NCBI GenBank assembly: GCA_946553045.1
Contig: CAMNRO010000013.1
Span: 1-60,651 of the forward strand
From: an uncultured Porphyromonadaceae bacterium
Lineage (GTDB): Bacteria; Bacteroidota; Bacteroidia; Bacteroidales; Muribaculaceae
Direction: 5' to 3'
Length of the DNA: 60,651 nt
In this document: in pieces, positions 1-10,376 of the stretch
Position numbering within the stretch: the stretch's first letter is position 1
Layout of the letters: each line of letters opens with the position of its first letter
The notes under the pieces: model-generated
What the model saw: only the letters and a program-made list of their open reading frames with translations
Database searches by the model: none
Told to the model about the DNA's origin: nothing
Program-made: the position numbers and the translations under genes

Positions 1-56
1 TTCAGTTGTTGTGTATAAAATAGAGACTGCCTAACTTTGGTTGTTAGACAGTCTCA
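1..56. repeat. Hairpin and AT-rich flank abutting the protease ORF; possible IS end or terminator
   Basis: Positions 23-35 and 43-55 form a 13-bp inverted repeat (GAGACTGCCTAAC / GTTAGACAGTCTC) with one mismatch. Read on the minus strand the hairpin is followed by TATTTTATAC, like a rho-independent terminator. The same pattern (GAGACT...TTAGGC...AGTCTC then TTATTTTATAT) occurs on the minus strand at 37610-37650, so the two hairpins look related. The protease reading frame opens 1 nt after the hairpin. I infer that this is either the edge of an inserted element or a contig boundary; only 56 bp are visible, so neither can be proved. Confidence 0.5.
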
Positions 57-3000
57 ATGCTGCCGTACAATGCCAAATTCGCCGAACAACGTGCAAAATT
101 TGGCCTCGACCGCTGGTATGAGGTGGAATTCGACGAAAATGTCGACCCACAGACAGCCAGCAAGATATTTTCAAATGTAGCAGGTGTAGAACGCTCGGAA
201 GTGATAGTGCCGATGCAGCTCAAAGAAGGCAACGGCAACTTTGTGAGCACCACACGCCCGCCGATGAAGGCAACTGCGGCCGACTATATGTTCAACGACC
301 CGCAGCTCCCCGCCCAGTGGCACTACCAGAACTTCGGAACAAATCCCGGCTCTATTGCAGGTTCGGACGTCAACCTGTTCGAGGCCTGGAAAATATCCAC
401 CGGACGCCCCGAAGTGCTTGTTGCCATTATCGACGGCGGTGTGGACTATCTCCACGAAGACCTTGCGCAGAACATGTATGTCAACGAAGCCGAGCTTAAC
501 GGCACTCCCGGTGTCGACGACGACGGCAACGGCTATGTCGACGACATCTACGGATATAACTTCTGCACAATGTCGGCCGAGATATATCCCCACTCGCACG
601 GCACCCATGTGGCCGGAACTGTAGCCGCCGTCAACAACAACGGCATAGGCGTGGCCGGCGTGGCCGGCGGCGACGGCTCCAAAGACTCCGGCGTGCGCAT
701 GATATCGTGCCAGGTATTCGATTCCCGCTCGGGCACACCCGAAGGCGATTTCGCCAAAGCGATTGTGTATGCGGCCGAAATGGGCGCCACCATCGCTCAG
801 TGCTCATGGGGCTGGGGCGCGCCCGGCTACTGCGAACAGGCCGTAATCGAGGCAATCGACTACTTCACCGAATCAGCACGCTCCGAAGTGATGACCGGCG
901 GTCTCTGTATCTTCGCCACCGGCAACAACGGCGAGACCGGCGACTTCTGGCCCGGCTGCTACGAGAAAGTGCTGTCGGTAGCCGCCATGACCGACGACCT
1001 TCTGCCCGCCTCCTACTCGAACTACGGCGAATGGGTAGACATCATCGCCCCTGGCGGTCTCCTTGACTTCGGCGAGACACACGGCGTACTCTCCACACTT
1101 CCCAACAACAGCTACGGCTACAACGAAGGCACATCGATGGCAACCCCTCACGTGTCGGGTATCGCCGCTCTGGTGCTCTCGAAATACGGAAGCCCCACAT
1201 TCGTCAACGAAAGCCTGCGCACACAGCTGCTCACTTCCGTAAACGACTTCTACGGCTACGGCAACAACTCCCGCTTCGAAGGCAAATACGGCTCGGGATA
1301 TATCGACGCCGGCAAGGCTCTTGTGATGGGCGACGGCACTGCTCCCGCCGCTGTAACTGATTTCGAGATTTCGGCCGCCCAGGACTATATGGTACTCGAC
1401 TGGACCATTCCGGCATCGGCCGACGGCACCGTGCACCATCACATCGTGTACTACTCTACCGAACCCTTCACAGCCCAGAGCGACCTCAGCAAGCTCCAGA
1501 CTTCGGTAGCAGACACAAAATTCCTCAACTCCGGCTCTCGCTTCTCGCACGAAATAAGCGGCCTGAAGCCGATGACAACATACTATGTCGCCGTCGCTGC
1601 CGTCAACCGCTGGGGCGCTGCATCAGAGCTTTCGCCCGTCAAGAGCGTCACAACCAATGCCGGACCCGAAATGACTGTCGACCGCAACTCTCTGAGCATG
1701 ACCTCGACAAAAGCCAGTCCCATCGCATCGGCCGACTTCAACATTGGCAATAACGCCGACGGCATTCTGCGCTGGACAGCCGGCTCGCGCACCGTATCGG
1801 TGAGCACAATGTCGGCCGGACGCCCGATGCCCGGCTCCGTAAAGCCCTACGAAGGCAAGCTCGGAATCAACAGAATCAACGCCCACAGCGTCGTTTCCGG
1901 CGACTACGAAACCTCCGACTATCCTGTCAACTTCACCTACGGCACCGACCCCTGGGCTTATATCGGCGACACCGACCGCACTCTGCCCAACTCGATGGCA
2001 CAGTGGTTTAGAGTCGAAGCATCGGAGTATCCCGAAGGTTTCAACCTCACCCACATTGTAATTGACGGCGCATACGGCACCAACCCTGTAATACAGATCT
2101 ACAAGGGCGACGCTTCCATCTCGTCGGCAACCCTCCTCAAAGACGTAAAATACAGCTTCTTCGCATTCAACTATGCCGTGCAGCTCGACGAGCAGCTCTT
2201 CTTCGCTCCTGGCGAATCGTTCTGGATTGCCGTTCACTTCGAAGGCAATCAGGATGGCTATCCTCTGTCAATGCACGTTGCCGACAAAGAAGGAACCGCC
2301 ACATACAGCTTCATGAGTAACGACCTTGGCCGCACATGGACCCAGCTCTCGGCAGCACTCCGCGGAAGTATCTACGAGTCGCAGGCCGAAAAGATGACAT
2401 GGGGCATCACAGCCCGTTCGGCCAATCCCGACTGGAGCCAGGTTCTCGAAATGCAGCCCGCATCGGGCTCTGTGCGCAAGGGCGAGACCCAGGCGGTGAA
2501 AGTAAGCGCCGACGGCTCCAAGCTCGTCAACGGCACATATAACTTCAAGGTTCTGCTCAACACCAACGAAGGCGCAGGCTCGCAGCATGCCGTGCCGGTG
2601 ACCTACACCGTGCAGGGCAACGAACCCGACGTGAAGACACCCAAGATTGTGAACTTCGGCTCGCTGCTCGTAGGCGAGAGCAAGACCATCTCGGTAGAGC
2701 TCTACAACCAGGGCTACGGCTCATTCCGCGGCGGCCAGTGGAGCCCAGGTATCTATCAGGACAATATCATCTCCTCTTCCGAACACTTCGCAGGCCCCGA
2801 CTATATCCAGTCCGGCTTCCCGGCCCGCACCCGTGTGACCGTAGACCTCACCTACACCCCCAAGAGCAGCGGCAGCCATACCGGCTCAATCGTATTCTCT
2901 GACGCCGAAGGCCGCGAGGTCCGCGTGCTTGTCCAGGGTGTGGCAACCGACCCGGCCAAACTCGTTCTCGAGCCCGCCGTAGTCGACGCCGGCACTCTCG

Positions 3001-6000
3001 ACGTGGCCGCAGAGCCCTCGAAAGTATCGTTCAAGATAAAGAACGAAGGCAAATATCCTCTCGAATTTGTATTCCCGCGCTTCTCCGACGAAGCTATCGA
3101 CGGCCAGACAGCTGTAAACCATAAATTCGGCTATACGGTATTGTCTAACCTCGAAGGCTATACTCCGTTCGAATACGACGGCAACCCCGCTGTAATCGGA
3201 GCGACCGACATCACATCGCAGTTCTCGGACGACGTTTATGTGTCTCAGCCTTTATCGATGGGATTCCAGTTCCCCTATTACGGCAAGAACTACGACAAAA
3301 TCTACGTGACGAGCTACGGCGGCCTCATGTTCGCGCCAAACGAAAACAATTTCTGGCCTCCGCTGACCCCCGATGCCAACGGCGTCGCCGGCACAGGCCT
3401 CATTTCGGCCTACGGCTCGCAGATGCGTATGGGTCCGAACTCCCGCATTGAATATGCCAAGGCCGACGGCAAATTCGTAGTACGGTTCATCGACGTTCTC
3501 GCCGTCGTGTACGACCAGGAATACCTCCCCGTAAGCTACCACATGACACTGGCCAGCAACGGCGATATCGAGATATTCTACGACGACTATAACCCGTCGA
3601 TGATGTTCCAGAACGGCTCTACTCTGTTCTGCGCCATCAACGACATCGAATGCTCCGACTGCGTTGTCATCACATCTGCCGAAATGGCCGACTACTGGGG
3701 CATGCAGCCCGTGACACCCGAAAACTCGCGTTTCCGCAACTTCGGAAGCGGCACTGCAGTGAAATTCGAGGCTCCCAAGCCCTCGTTTGTAAGCGCTCTC
3801 AGCGTTCCCTACGGCATCATCACACCTGGCGAAAGCATCGAAATCACGGCCACAGTAGCCGCCTCGCCCGACATGAACGCCGGCGAGACATTCAACAATC
3901 TCGCTATCGTGACAAACGACCCCGCCCCGGCACACTCTTTCGTGCGCTTCGACGCCGTAATCACAGGTGAAAGCCTCGTGCCCGTGGCCGAAATCGAAAA
4001 CGACAACATTGACCTTGGCGAAGTGTTCCGCACCGCGACCGTACAGACACCTGTCACCATCAAGAATGCCGGACACAGCGCACTCGAAGTCACAGCCATC
4101 GCTCTCGAAAACGGCGTGATGAGCACCGACATCAATGTTCCCTTCACACTCGAAGCCGGCATGGCCAAAGACATCGTCGTGACTGTGCCTACCGCTACCG
4201 AAGGCGCCGTATCCGACATTGTAAAGGTTACTACCGACGCAGGCACCGTATCTGCCACCGTCAAGGCTACCGTCATCGGCTGCCCTGAGGCTGTCCTCAG
4301 CCTGAGCGAAGTCACCGAGACCGTAGAGGCCTATGCTCCCCTCGCAAAAGAGCTTACCGTAGCCAACAATGGCAACGAAACTCTGCGCTATTCGCTCATT
4401 CCCAACGCCATGGTTTCGTTCTCGCTTCCTGAAAACGAAGAATCGACAACAACCTACAGCTACTCATCGTCGCTCGACGGTAAGAACGTGACCTTCGAAT
4501 GGGAAGACATCGAAACCAACGGCCTCGGCGTACAGAACACTATCGCATACTATGTTCTGCACGACTTCGTAGCCGTAGACCTGCCCTTCTCATTCCCCTT
4601 CTATGGCGAGAAATACGACAAGATGTATATCTACAACTCGGGCTTCATCTCGTTCACCGAGCGCCGCGACGACAAACTGTGGCCCCAGCCCCCGGCAGAG
4701 TTCCCCTCGGGTTCGATATACACCAACATCATCGCGCCCTACTGGGGTCTGCACTCAATGGACGAAACCCGCACCGCCGGCACATTCCACTATGTGACCG
4801 AAGACCGCGCTGTGGTATCCTTCATGGAATACGGCAACTCGATGAATGTCGGTGTCTGCTTCCAGGTGATTCTCGAAAAGAACGGCAGCTTCAAATTCCA
4901 GTATAAGGGAGCCGACGAAAACGCCATCATCTACGGCCTCTACGGCCTCGGCGGTATCTGCGACCTCGGAGGCGAAAACTCTATCAAGCTTCCCGAACGC
5001 ATGATTCAGTTCAACCAGGCGGTAAGCTTCTCGCCCGTTGTCGAATCGCCAATCGCACCTGGCAAGAGCGAGACTATCGGTCTCGACTTCGACACCCGCA
5101 AGATGGCAGGCAACTATACCGGAACTCTGAATGTGAACACCAACGTTCCCGGCAAAGAGAAAATCGAAATTCCGCTCAATATCACCGTCACAGGCGAAGC
5201 CAAGCCCGTATGGCCCGAAGACATCTCGATAGAGAACGTGCTTGCATTCATGAGCACCGACTACTCCGACCCAATCGTTCAGATGGGCGCATGCTACAGC
5301 GCACCCTTCGCAGTCAAGAACGAAGGCACCGCCGAATTCACCATAGCCAACATCGAAGTAGGCGGCCCGACCATCTACGACGAATGGTTCGATATCGAAA
5401 TGCCCGTATTCATGCTCATGGTCTACGATTCTGAAATCGACTGGATTACCGGGCAGCCTACCGGCAACAAGATGTGGACGCAGTATCAGCCCGGCATGCC
5501 TCTCACCGTAGGCAAAGATGCCCTCCAGTTCGCCATACCGATGATGCAGTGTGAGTTCTGGATGACACCCGGCACATACGATATTCCCGTCACCTTCCAC
5601 TACGCAACTTCGCCCGACGACCTGGCCGAAGGCAACTTCGCTCAGAAGACCGTAAACGTACAGTTCGTGGTGACTCCGGCTCCGGCCATGACACTCTCTA
5701 CCGAGGAAATCAGCCTCAAGTCAGCCGATGAGACTACAATCCTTCACGAAAGCCTCACCATCGGCAACGAAGGCGAATACAAACTTTCGTACACCCTCAA
5801 ACTCGATCCCTCGGGCGTGGGCGAAGAAGTTGAAATCGGCGGAGGCGGCATTGCTCCCGGCAGCGAACGCATAAAGGCCAATACCGAAGCCAACGCCGAA
5901 GTCCTCGGCGCAGCCATCGCCAAGGCCCGTCCGTTCGACACCTCTGACAACGCCTACGATACTCCGCAGAACTTCAAGTACACCAATGCGGTATTCTATC

Positions 6001-7619
6001 CCGCAATGCCCGGTACTTCGAATGTATATAACTACGGCTCGAACTCATTCTACGACAAATTCAAGGCCTCCACACAGTTCACCGCACCCGCCGAAGGCTT
6101 CAACATGAGCCATCTCTACATGCCGGTGACCCTGGCCTCCCAGAACGAGAGCGGAACCGTGATGGCATCAGACTACACCGTCACCATCGAAGTGATTCTC
6201 GGTTCTGATCCTACAGGCACCGACGTCGCAGGCCGCGGCACTCTCCACATCGCCGAGCAGACGTCGCCCATGGGTTCATTCTATGTAATACCTCTCGAGC
6301 GCAGTGTCTACCTCAACCCCGGCGAAGAATTCTGCGTTGTCGCAACCTTCGATGCCGGCGTGACAATGCCCGCATACATCATCGGCAAACAGGATTCCTA
6401 CCAGGCCCAGCGCTACATGGGCTACTATGACTCCTATGGCTGGTTCGACATGGCCGCTCTCTTCACCGACCAGTACGGTTCGCTCGGCTACATCATGACC
6501 CCGCTCGAAACCGTCAAGGGCCAGCCCTGGATTTCGCTCGTGGAGACCGCCGGTGAAAACCAGATTGCAGTCGGCGAGACCGCCGAAGTGAAGTTTGAGG
6601 TCAACCCCGCCGCCGCCCGTCTCGAAAAGGGCAACAAGGCCGTCCTCGTCATCAAGTCGAACGACCCCAACCGTCCTGTTGTCAACTTCCCCATTGTTCT
6701 TGACATCAACGGCGCGCCCGTTATCAGCGGCCCCGAAAGCATAGTATATGCCAAGGAAGGCGAGACCACCGTTGTGGCCCTCACCGTAAGCGACCCCGAC
6801 CTCGACGACTACACAATCGCCTTCTCCGACGGTGCTGCGATGGCTAAGGTAGCTTCTGTCGAAGCCGCCAAAGACGACGCCGCCACCATCACCGCAGGCG
6901 AAGAAAACACATGGACCGTAGCCGGCGCCACCGCACCCGTTACTGTCAATGTCGAAATCGCTCCCGAATTCGGCCAGGCCTCAACCAGCAATGCCTTCGT
7001 CATCACAGCCGAAGACAAAACCGCCAAGAGCACCGAATTTACCGTGCGCTATGCCGTCGAGCATGTCAACCGCGCTCCCGAAGCCGTCGAGCATGCCGAT
7101 GTGGAAGTACCTGTAGGAGGCACATCGCCTGTCATCAGCTTCGCTGAACTCTTCTCCGACCCCGACGGCGACGAACTCACCTACTCGTTCGCACCCTTCA
7201 CCGGCACCGTTGCCGAAGCATATACCACCCCCACAGGCGTGATATTCTTCGGCAAGACCGAAGGCACTGCCGAGGCCACCGTCACCGCTACCGACCCCGA
7301 CGGCCTCACCGCCGTGGCCAAAATACCTGTAAAGGTCATGGATATGAGCGGCATCTCGTCGGTAGACGCATCTTCGGCCATGATAAGCGTAATGCCCAAC
7401 CCGGTTGAAGACATACTCCACGCCACATGCGGCTTCGATGCCGACAACGCAGTCTTCACACTCTACGACGCTGCCGGCAAGGCTGTCGCAGTAGAAACCG
7501 CCGACGTCACCGCAGGCACAACTGTAGACATCAACGTTGCCTCACTGCCCGCCGGACACTATATCCTGGTGGCCGCATGGGCCGACGGCGGTGTCACCGC
7601 ACGCGTCATCAAACGCTGA
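57..7619 (+). CDS. Giant S8 (subtilisin-like) serine protease with type IX secretion sorting domain, 5' end apparently truncated
   Basis: This 2520-residue protein is a secreted surface protease. The subtilase triad is visible as Asp126 (AIIDGGVD), His181 (HGTHVAG) and Ser360 (GTSMATPHVSG). Residues 1-50 resemble the end of a propeptide. A fibronectin III-like domain follows at about 430-535, then roughly 1700 residues of repeated immunoglobulin-like modules with abnormal-spindle/choice-of-anchor character. Two cadherin-like segments (about 2220-2430) precede a C-terminal Por-type sorting domain (about 2450-2520: MPNPVEDIL...LPAGHYILVAA...VIKR). The ATG at 57 gives no signal peptide, although type IX cargo needs one, and an in-frame TAG lies at 45-47. 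The true start has therefore probably been lost by insertion or assembly break, and expression from this start is doubtful. The subtilase family and sorting domain are secure. Confidence 0.9.
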   Translation: MLPYNAKFAEQRAKFGLDRWYEVEFDENVDPQTASKIFSNVAGVERSEVIVPMQLKEGNGNFVSTTRPPMKATAADYMFNDPQLPAQWHYQNFGTNPGSIAGSDVNLFEAWKISTGRPEVLVAIIDGGVDYLHEDLAQNMYVNEAELNGTPGVDDDGNGYVDDIYGYNFCTMSAEIYPHSHGTHVAGTVAAVNNNGIGVAGVAGGDGSKDSGVRMISCQVFDSRSGTPEGDFAKAIVYAAEMGATIAQCSWGWGAPGYCEQAVIEAIDYFTESARSEVMTGGLCIFATGNNGETGDFWPGCYEKVLSVAAMTDDLLPASYSNYGEWVDIIAPGGLLDFGETHGVLSTLPNNSYGYNEGTSMATPHVSGIAALVLSKYGSPTFVNESLRTQLLTSVNDFYGYGNNSRFEGKYGSGYIDAGKALVMGDGTAPAAVTDFEISAAQDYMVLDWTIPASADGTVHHHIVYYSTEPFTAQSDLSKLQTSVADTKFLNSGSRFSHEISGLKPMTTYYVAVAAVNRWGAASELSPVKSVTTNAGPEMTVDRNSLSMTSTKASPIASADFNIGNNADGILRWTAGSRTVSVSTMSAGRPMPGSVKPYEGKLGINRINAHSVVSGDYETSDYPVNFTYGTDPWAYIGDTDRTLPNSMAQWFRVEASEYPEGFNLTHIVIDGAYGTNPVIQIYKGDASISSATLLKDVKYSFFAFNYAVQLDEQLFFAPGESFWIAVHFEGNQDGYPLSMHVADKEGTATYSFMSNDLGRTWTQLSAALRGSIYESQAEKMTWGITARSANPDWSQVLEMQPASGSVRKGETQAVKVSADGSKLVNGTYNFKVLLNTNEGAGSQHAVPVTYTVQGNEPDVKTPKIVNFGSLLVGESKTISVELYNQGYGSFRGGQWSPGIYQDNIISSSEHFAGPDYIQSGFPARTRVTVDLTYTPKSSGSHTGSIVFSDAEGREVRVLVQGVATDPAKLVLEPAVVDAGTLDVAAEPSKVSFKIKNEGKYPLEFVFPRFSDEAIDGQTAVNHKFGYTVLSNLEGYTPFEYDGNPAVIGATDITSQFSDDVYVSQPLSMGFQFPYYGKNYDKIYVTSYGGLMFAPNENNFWPPLTPDANGVAGTGLISAYGSQMRMGPNSRIEYAKADGKFVVRFIDVLAVVYDQEYLPVSYHMTLASNGDIEIFYDDYNPSMMFQNGSTLFCAINDIECSDCVVITSAEMADYWGMQPVTPENSRFRNFGSGTAVKFEAPKPSFVSALSVPYGIITPGESIEITATVAASPDMNAGETFNNLAIVTNDPAPAHSFVRFDAVITGESLVPVAEIENDNIDLGEVFRTATVQTPVTIKNAGHSALEVTAIALENGVMSTDINVPFTLEAGMAKDIVVTVPTATEGAVSDIVKVTTDAGTVSATVKATVIGCPEAVLSLSEVTETVEAYAPLAKELTVANNGNETLRYSLIPNAMVSFSLPENEESTTTYSYSSSLDGKNVTFEWEDIETNGLGVQNTIAYYVLHDFVAVDLPFSFPFYGEKYDKMYIYNSGFISFTERRDDKLWPQPPAEFPSGSIYTNIIAPYWGLHSMDETRTAGTFHYVTEDRAVVSFMEYGNSMNVGVCFQVILEKNGSFKFQYKGADENAIIYGLYGLGGICDLGGENSIKLPERMIQFNQAVSFSPVVESPIAPGKSETIGLDFDTRKMAGNYTGTLNVNTNVPGKEKIEIPLNITVTGEAKPVWPEDISIENVLAFMSTDYSDPIVQMGACYSAPFAVKNEGTAEFTIANIEVGGPTIYDEWFDIEMPVFMLMVYDSEIDWITGQPTGNKMWTQYQPGMPLTVGKDALQFAIPMMQCEFWMTPGTYDIPVTFHYATSPDDLAEGNFAQKTVNVQFVVTPAPAMTLSTEEISLKSADETTILHESLTIGNEGEYKLSYTLKLDPSGVGEEVEIGGGGIAPGSERIKANTEANAEVLGAAIAKARPFDTSDNAYDTPQNFKYTNAVFYPAMPGTSNVYNYGSNSFYDKFKASTQFTAPAEGFNMSHLYMPVTLASQNESGTVMASDYTVTIEVILGSDPTGTDVAGRGTLHIAEQTSPMGSFYVIPLERSVYLNPGEEFCVVATFDAGVTMPAYIIGKQDSYQAQRYMGYYDSYGWFDMAALFTDQYGSLGYIMTPLETVKGQPWISLVETAGENQIAVGETAEVKFEVNPAAARLEKGNKAVLVIKSNDPNRPVVNFPIVLDINGAPVISGPESIVYAKEGETTVVALTVSDPDLDDYTIAFSDGAAMAKVASVEAAKDDAATITAGEENTWTVAGATAPVTVNVEIAPEFGQASTSNAFVITAEDKTAKSTEFTVRYAVEHVNRAPEAVEHADVEVPVGGTSPVISFAELFSDPDGDELTYSFAPFTGTVAEAYTTPTGVIFFGKTEGTAEATVTATDPDGLTAVAKIPVKVMDMSGISSVDASSAMISVMPNPVEDILHATCGFDADNAVFTLYDAAGKAVAVETADVTAGTTVDINVASLPAGHYILVAAWADGGVTARVIKR

Positions 7620-7639
7620 TATTCACCAACCCTATAGCA

Positions 7640-7671
7640 AAAGCCGTTCCGGTCTCGGAACGGCTTTTTTT
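7640..7671 (+). terminator. Rho-independent terminator of the S8 protease gene
   Basis: A GC-rich hairpin (GCCGTTCC, 5-nt loop, GGAACGGC) is followed by a run of seven T residues, 20 nt after the protease stop codon. Confidence 0.93.
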
Positions 7672-7715
7672 ATTGGCTGTTGCAACAGTGATTATAGCCA
7701 TAATCCACATTATGG

Positions 7716-7746
7716 TTGCATCAATGCGATTTTTTTGCTATTTTTG
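7716..7746 (+). promoter_or_regulatory. Bacteroidetes-type promoter for the RsmI-like gene
   Basis: TTG at 7716-7718 is followed 20 bp later by TATTTTTG at 7739-7746, matching the TTG / TAnnTTTG consensus of the primary Bacteroidetes sigma factor. The ATG at 7773 lies about 20 nt beyond the predicted transcription start. Confidence 0.75.
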
Positions 7747-7772
7747 CAACAAAACAAGCGTCCGGCCATTAT

Positions 7773-8480
7773 ATGTCAGCAGGCAAATTATACTTATTCC
7801 CGTCGTTTCTGGCACCGGTAAACCCCGATGAGGTTTTTCCGGCGGCCAACATTGCACTGCTCTCTAAGGTCAGATATTTTGTGGTCGAGGAACTGCGCAC
7901 CGCCCGCCGTTTTCTCAAGGCTTGCGACCGTTCCATCGACATCGATTCGCTCCATTTCGAAGTGCTCAACGAACACACCGACCCAGGCGCCGTCCCGGCA
8001 ATGCTCGAACCGGCTCTGGCCGGACACGACATAGGCCTTATCAGCGAAGCCGGCTGCCCCGCCGTTGCCGACCCCGGCTCCGACCTCGTGGCCGCCGCCG
8101 CCCGCAAGGGAATCGAAGTGATGCCACTGGTAGGACCGTCGAGCATACTGCTCTCGCTCATGGCTTCGGGCTTCAACGGCCAGAGCTTCGCCTTCCTCGG
8201 CTATCTGCCTTTCGACGGAGCGCGACGCACCGCCGCATTCAAAGACATGGAGCGTGCCATACGCCGCGGCCAGACACAGATTTTTATCGAGACTCCATAC
8301 CGCAACCGCAAACTCATCGACGAGCTTGCTTCGGTATTTCCACCTTCCACCCTGCTATGCGTGGCCTGCGACCTCACGGGGCCGACACAATCGGTGCGGA
8401 CCATGCCGCTGTCGCAATGGCGGAAAGACAGCACCGACTACGCCAAACGCCCGGCAATCTTCCTTCTCTACCACAGCTAA
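7773..8480 (+). CDS. SAM-dependent tetrapyrrole-methylase-fold methyltransferase, RsmI-like
   Basis: This 235-residue cytoplasmic protein matches the short Bacteroidetes form of RsmI, the enzyme that 2'-O-methylates C1402 of 16S rRNA. The hallmark ISEAGCPAVADPGSDLV and the GPSS segment of the SAM pocket are visible, followed by a TPYRN motif typical of the family. Its length is below the roughly 280 residues of the Escherichia coli enzyme. I chose the ATG at 7773 because an upstream in-frame ATG at 7716 lies inside the promoter. The gene is followed after 18 nt by a metallo-hydrolase gene, so the two are probably cotranscribed. Family assignment is strong; the exact rRNA target is inferred from family. 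Confidence 0.85.
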   Translation: MSAGKLYLFPSFLAPVNPDEVFPAANIALLSKVRYFVVEELRTARRFLKACDRSIDIDSLHFEVLNEHTDPGAVPAMLEPALAGHDIGLISEAGCPAVADPGSDLVAAAARKGIEVMPLVGPSSILLSLMASGFNGQSFAFLGYLPFDGARRTAAFKDMERAIRRGQTQIFIETPYRNRKLIDELASVFPPSTLLCVACDLTGPTQSVRTMPLSQWRKDSTDYAKRPAIFLLYHS

Positions 8481-8498
8481 ACAGTTGAAAGCACCCTC

Positions 8499-9464
8499 AT
8501 GACCCGCCGCCGACAGAAATACCGCCAGAAAAACTTTCCCGACTCTTCGCCGGGACTTTTCGACCTCACCGACGAGGCCGGAGAATCGCTGTTGGAGGCC
8601 ATCGACCCCGAACAGTTGGTGCTTCCCGAAAAACTGAGATTCATGTCGTTCGGCAGCGGCAGCAGCGGTAACTGCTCCTATATCGGCACCCCCTCATGCG
8701 GCATTCTGGTCGACGCCGGCTGCGACAACAACCGCGTTCTCGCCGAACTCGCCGCCAACAGCATAGACCCCGCCACGATACAAGGCATACTCCTCACCCA
8801 CGACCACGGCGACCACGTGCGGTACGCCTACGCAATCCTGAGGCGGTTCAAACACATGCGTCTGTTCGCAACACCCAAGGCCATGAGCGGACTTCTGCGC
8901 CGCCACAGCATGTCGCGCCGCATAAAAGACTACCACGCTCCGATATACAAGGAGTTCCCCTTCACAATAGGCCCGATGACAATCACGGCCTTCGAGACAA
9001 GCCACGACGGAACCGACAACGCCGGCTTTTTCATCGAAGGCGCCGGCACAAGCTTCGTCATAGCCACAGACACCGGCACAATCACCGCCCGCGCAGACCA
9101 TTACATCCGCCAGGCCAGGCATCTGATGATAGAAGCCAACTACGATGCCGAAATGCTCCGCAACGGCCACTATCCCGTATATCTCAAAGCCCGCATAACC
9201 TCAACCTCGGGCCATATGGACAATGCCGACACGGCCCGCTACCTCGCTGCCGTGACACCGGCGGCCGGATTCCGCCGCATATTCCTCTGCCACCTCAGCC
9301 AGGACAACAACACTCCGCAGAAAGCTCTCGGAGCCGTGCGCCATGCTCTCGAAGAAGCCGGCGTAGACATCGCCCCCGCCGCCATAGCGCCGGCCCACGA
9401 CCTGCGCCTCCATATCGCCGTCCTTCCGCGGCTGGAGTCATCGCCCCTCACCGTCCTATCATAG
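8499..9464 (+). CDS. MBL-fold metallo-hydrolase, YycJ/WalJ-like
   Basis: This 321-residue protein has the metallo-beta-lactamase fold: the opening strand SFGSGSSGNC (about 50-59) and the zinc motif THDHGDH (His101, Asp102, His103, Asp105, His106). Further ligand regions are ETSHD and ATDTG, with a late CHLS motif. This is the YycJ (WalJ) type of putative exonuclease or hydrolase linked to DNA repair in some bacteria. A basic 45-residue N-terminal extension precedes the domain and is unusual. The gene follows the RsmI-like gene by 18 nt and converges on the AraC gene with 1 nt between stop codons. Hydrolase fold is certain; the substrate is not known. Confidence 0.85.
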   Translation: MTRRRQKYRQKNFPDSSPGLFDLTDEAGESLLEAIDPEQLVLPEKLRFMSFGSGSSGNCSYIGTPSCGILVDAGCDNNRVLAELAANSIDPATIQGILLTHDHGDHVRYAYAILRRFKHMRLFATPKAMSGLLRRHSMSRRIKDYHAPIYKEFPFTIGPMTITAFETSHDGTDNAGFFIEGAGTSFVIATDTGTITARADHYIRQARHLMIEANYDAEMLRNGHYPVYLKARITSTSGHMDNADTARYLAAVTPAAGFRRIFLCHLSQDNNTPQKALGAVRHALEEAGVDIAPAAIAPAHDLRLHIAVLPRLESSPLTVLS

Positions 9465-9465
9465 G

Positions 9466-10350
9466 TCATTTGGCTTCCAGACGGTAGGCCTGGGGCGACA
9501 TGCCCATGGTGCGGTGGAAAAGACGCGAGAAATAAGCGGCGTCGCTGATTCCGAGGCGAAGAGATATTTCATTTATTTTAAGGTCGGAAAGCTCGAGATA
9601 TGCGCAGGCATGCTGCACTTTCGTGCGCATGAAGCAGCTCATCGGCGACATGCCGGTCTCGGCACGGAAAATGGCCGAGAAACGCGAGGGCGAGTAGCGG
9701 AAGTGCGACGCAAGCTGCTCGAGAGTAAGAGTGCGGTGCACATTTTCATTCATATAATGCATTACCCGGCTAATGAACGAGCGGCTGCCGTCGGCCGGCC
9801 CGGCCATATGGCGGTACTGTTCGAGCATTGTGAACGAAGCCAGATAGTGATACAGACACATCGACGCATAGGCCTGGTAGCCCGGCACCATGGCCTGCGA
9901 GAAGGCGTCGTAGAGCTCCTCGAAAAGCTTCAGGCGTTCGCCTATGCGCGAATTGTCGGCCGGCTCTATTGCGCCGCGCACGGGGCTGCCGTCGGCGAAG
10001 CGTGTAGCCAGCGCACCGCAGAAATGCACCCAGTAGATGGTCCAGGGGTCGCTGTTGTCCGACCCGAATGAATATGGCATTCCGGCCGGGAGAATCACAA
10101 AGCTGTTTTTAGGAATAATGTGCTTGCAGCCGTCGGTCTCATACCAGCCCCGGCCGTCGACACAATGCAGCAGCAAGGCATACGGACAGCCCTGCGGTTT
10201 TGTGACACTATGATATTTGGCTTTCGGGAAAAAGCCTATTTTCCTAACATATAGATTGCCGACAGCGGGGTCCGAGCGGAGCTCGTCGAGCAGCGAGTCG
10301 GGCAGAGCGAGCACCCTCTGGCCCTTAAAACTCTCCTTAATCTGTATCAT
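9466..10350 (-). CDS. AraC-family transcriptional regulator
   Basis: The protein (294 residues from the chosen start) has an N-terminal cupin-like effector-binding domain (about 1-150; PKNSFVILPAGMPYSF) and a C-terminal pair of helix-turn-helix motifs (about 195-294) ending with the family signature GISDAAYFSRLFHRTMGMSP. It is divergent from a sugar isomerase gene heading a mannose-type cluster, so it probably activates or represses that cluster in response to a sugar. Two starts are possible: 10365 (MDNLTM) and 10350 (MIQIKESF). I prefer 10350, because 10365 would leave only about 5 nt of leader after the predicted promoter. Confidence 0.92.
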   Translation of the reverse strand: MIQIKESFKGQRVLALPDSLLDELRSDPAVGNLYVRKIGFFPKAKYHSVTKPQGCPYALLLHCVDGRGWYETDGCKHIIPKNSFVILPAGMPYSFGSDNSDPWTIYWVHFCGALATRFADGSPVRGAIEPADNSRIGERLKLFEELYDAFSQAMVPGYQAYASMCLYHYLASFTMLEQYRHMAGPADGSRSFISRVMHYMNENVHRTLTLEQLASHFRYSPSRFSAIFRAETGMSPMSCFMRTKVQHACAYLELSDLKINEISLRLGISDAAYFSRLFHRTMGMSPQAYRLEAK

Positions 10351-10376
10351 AGTAAGATTGTCCAAGTCATTAGCAA

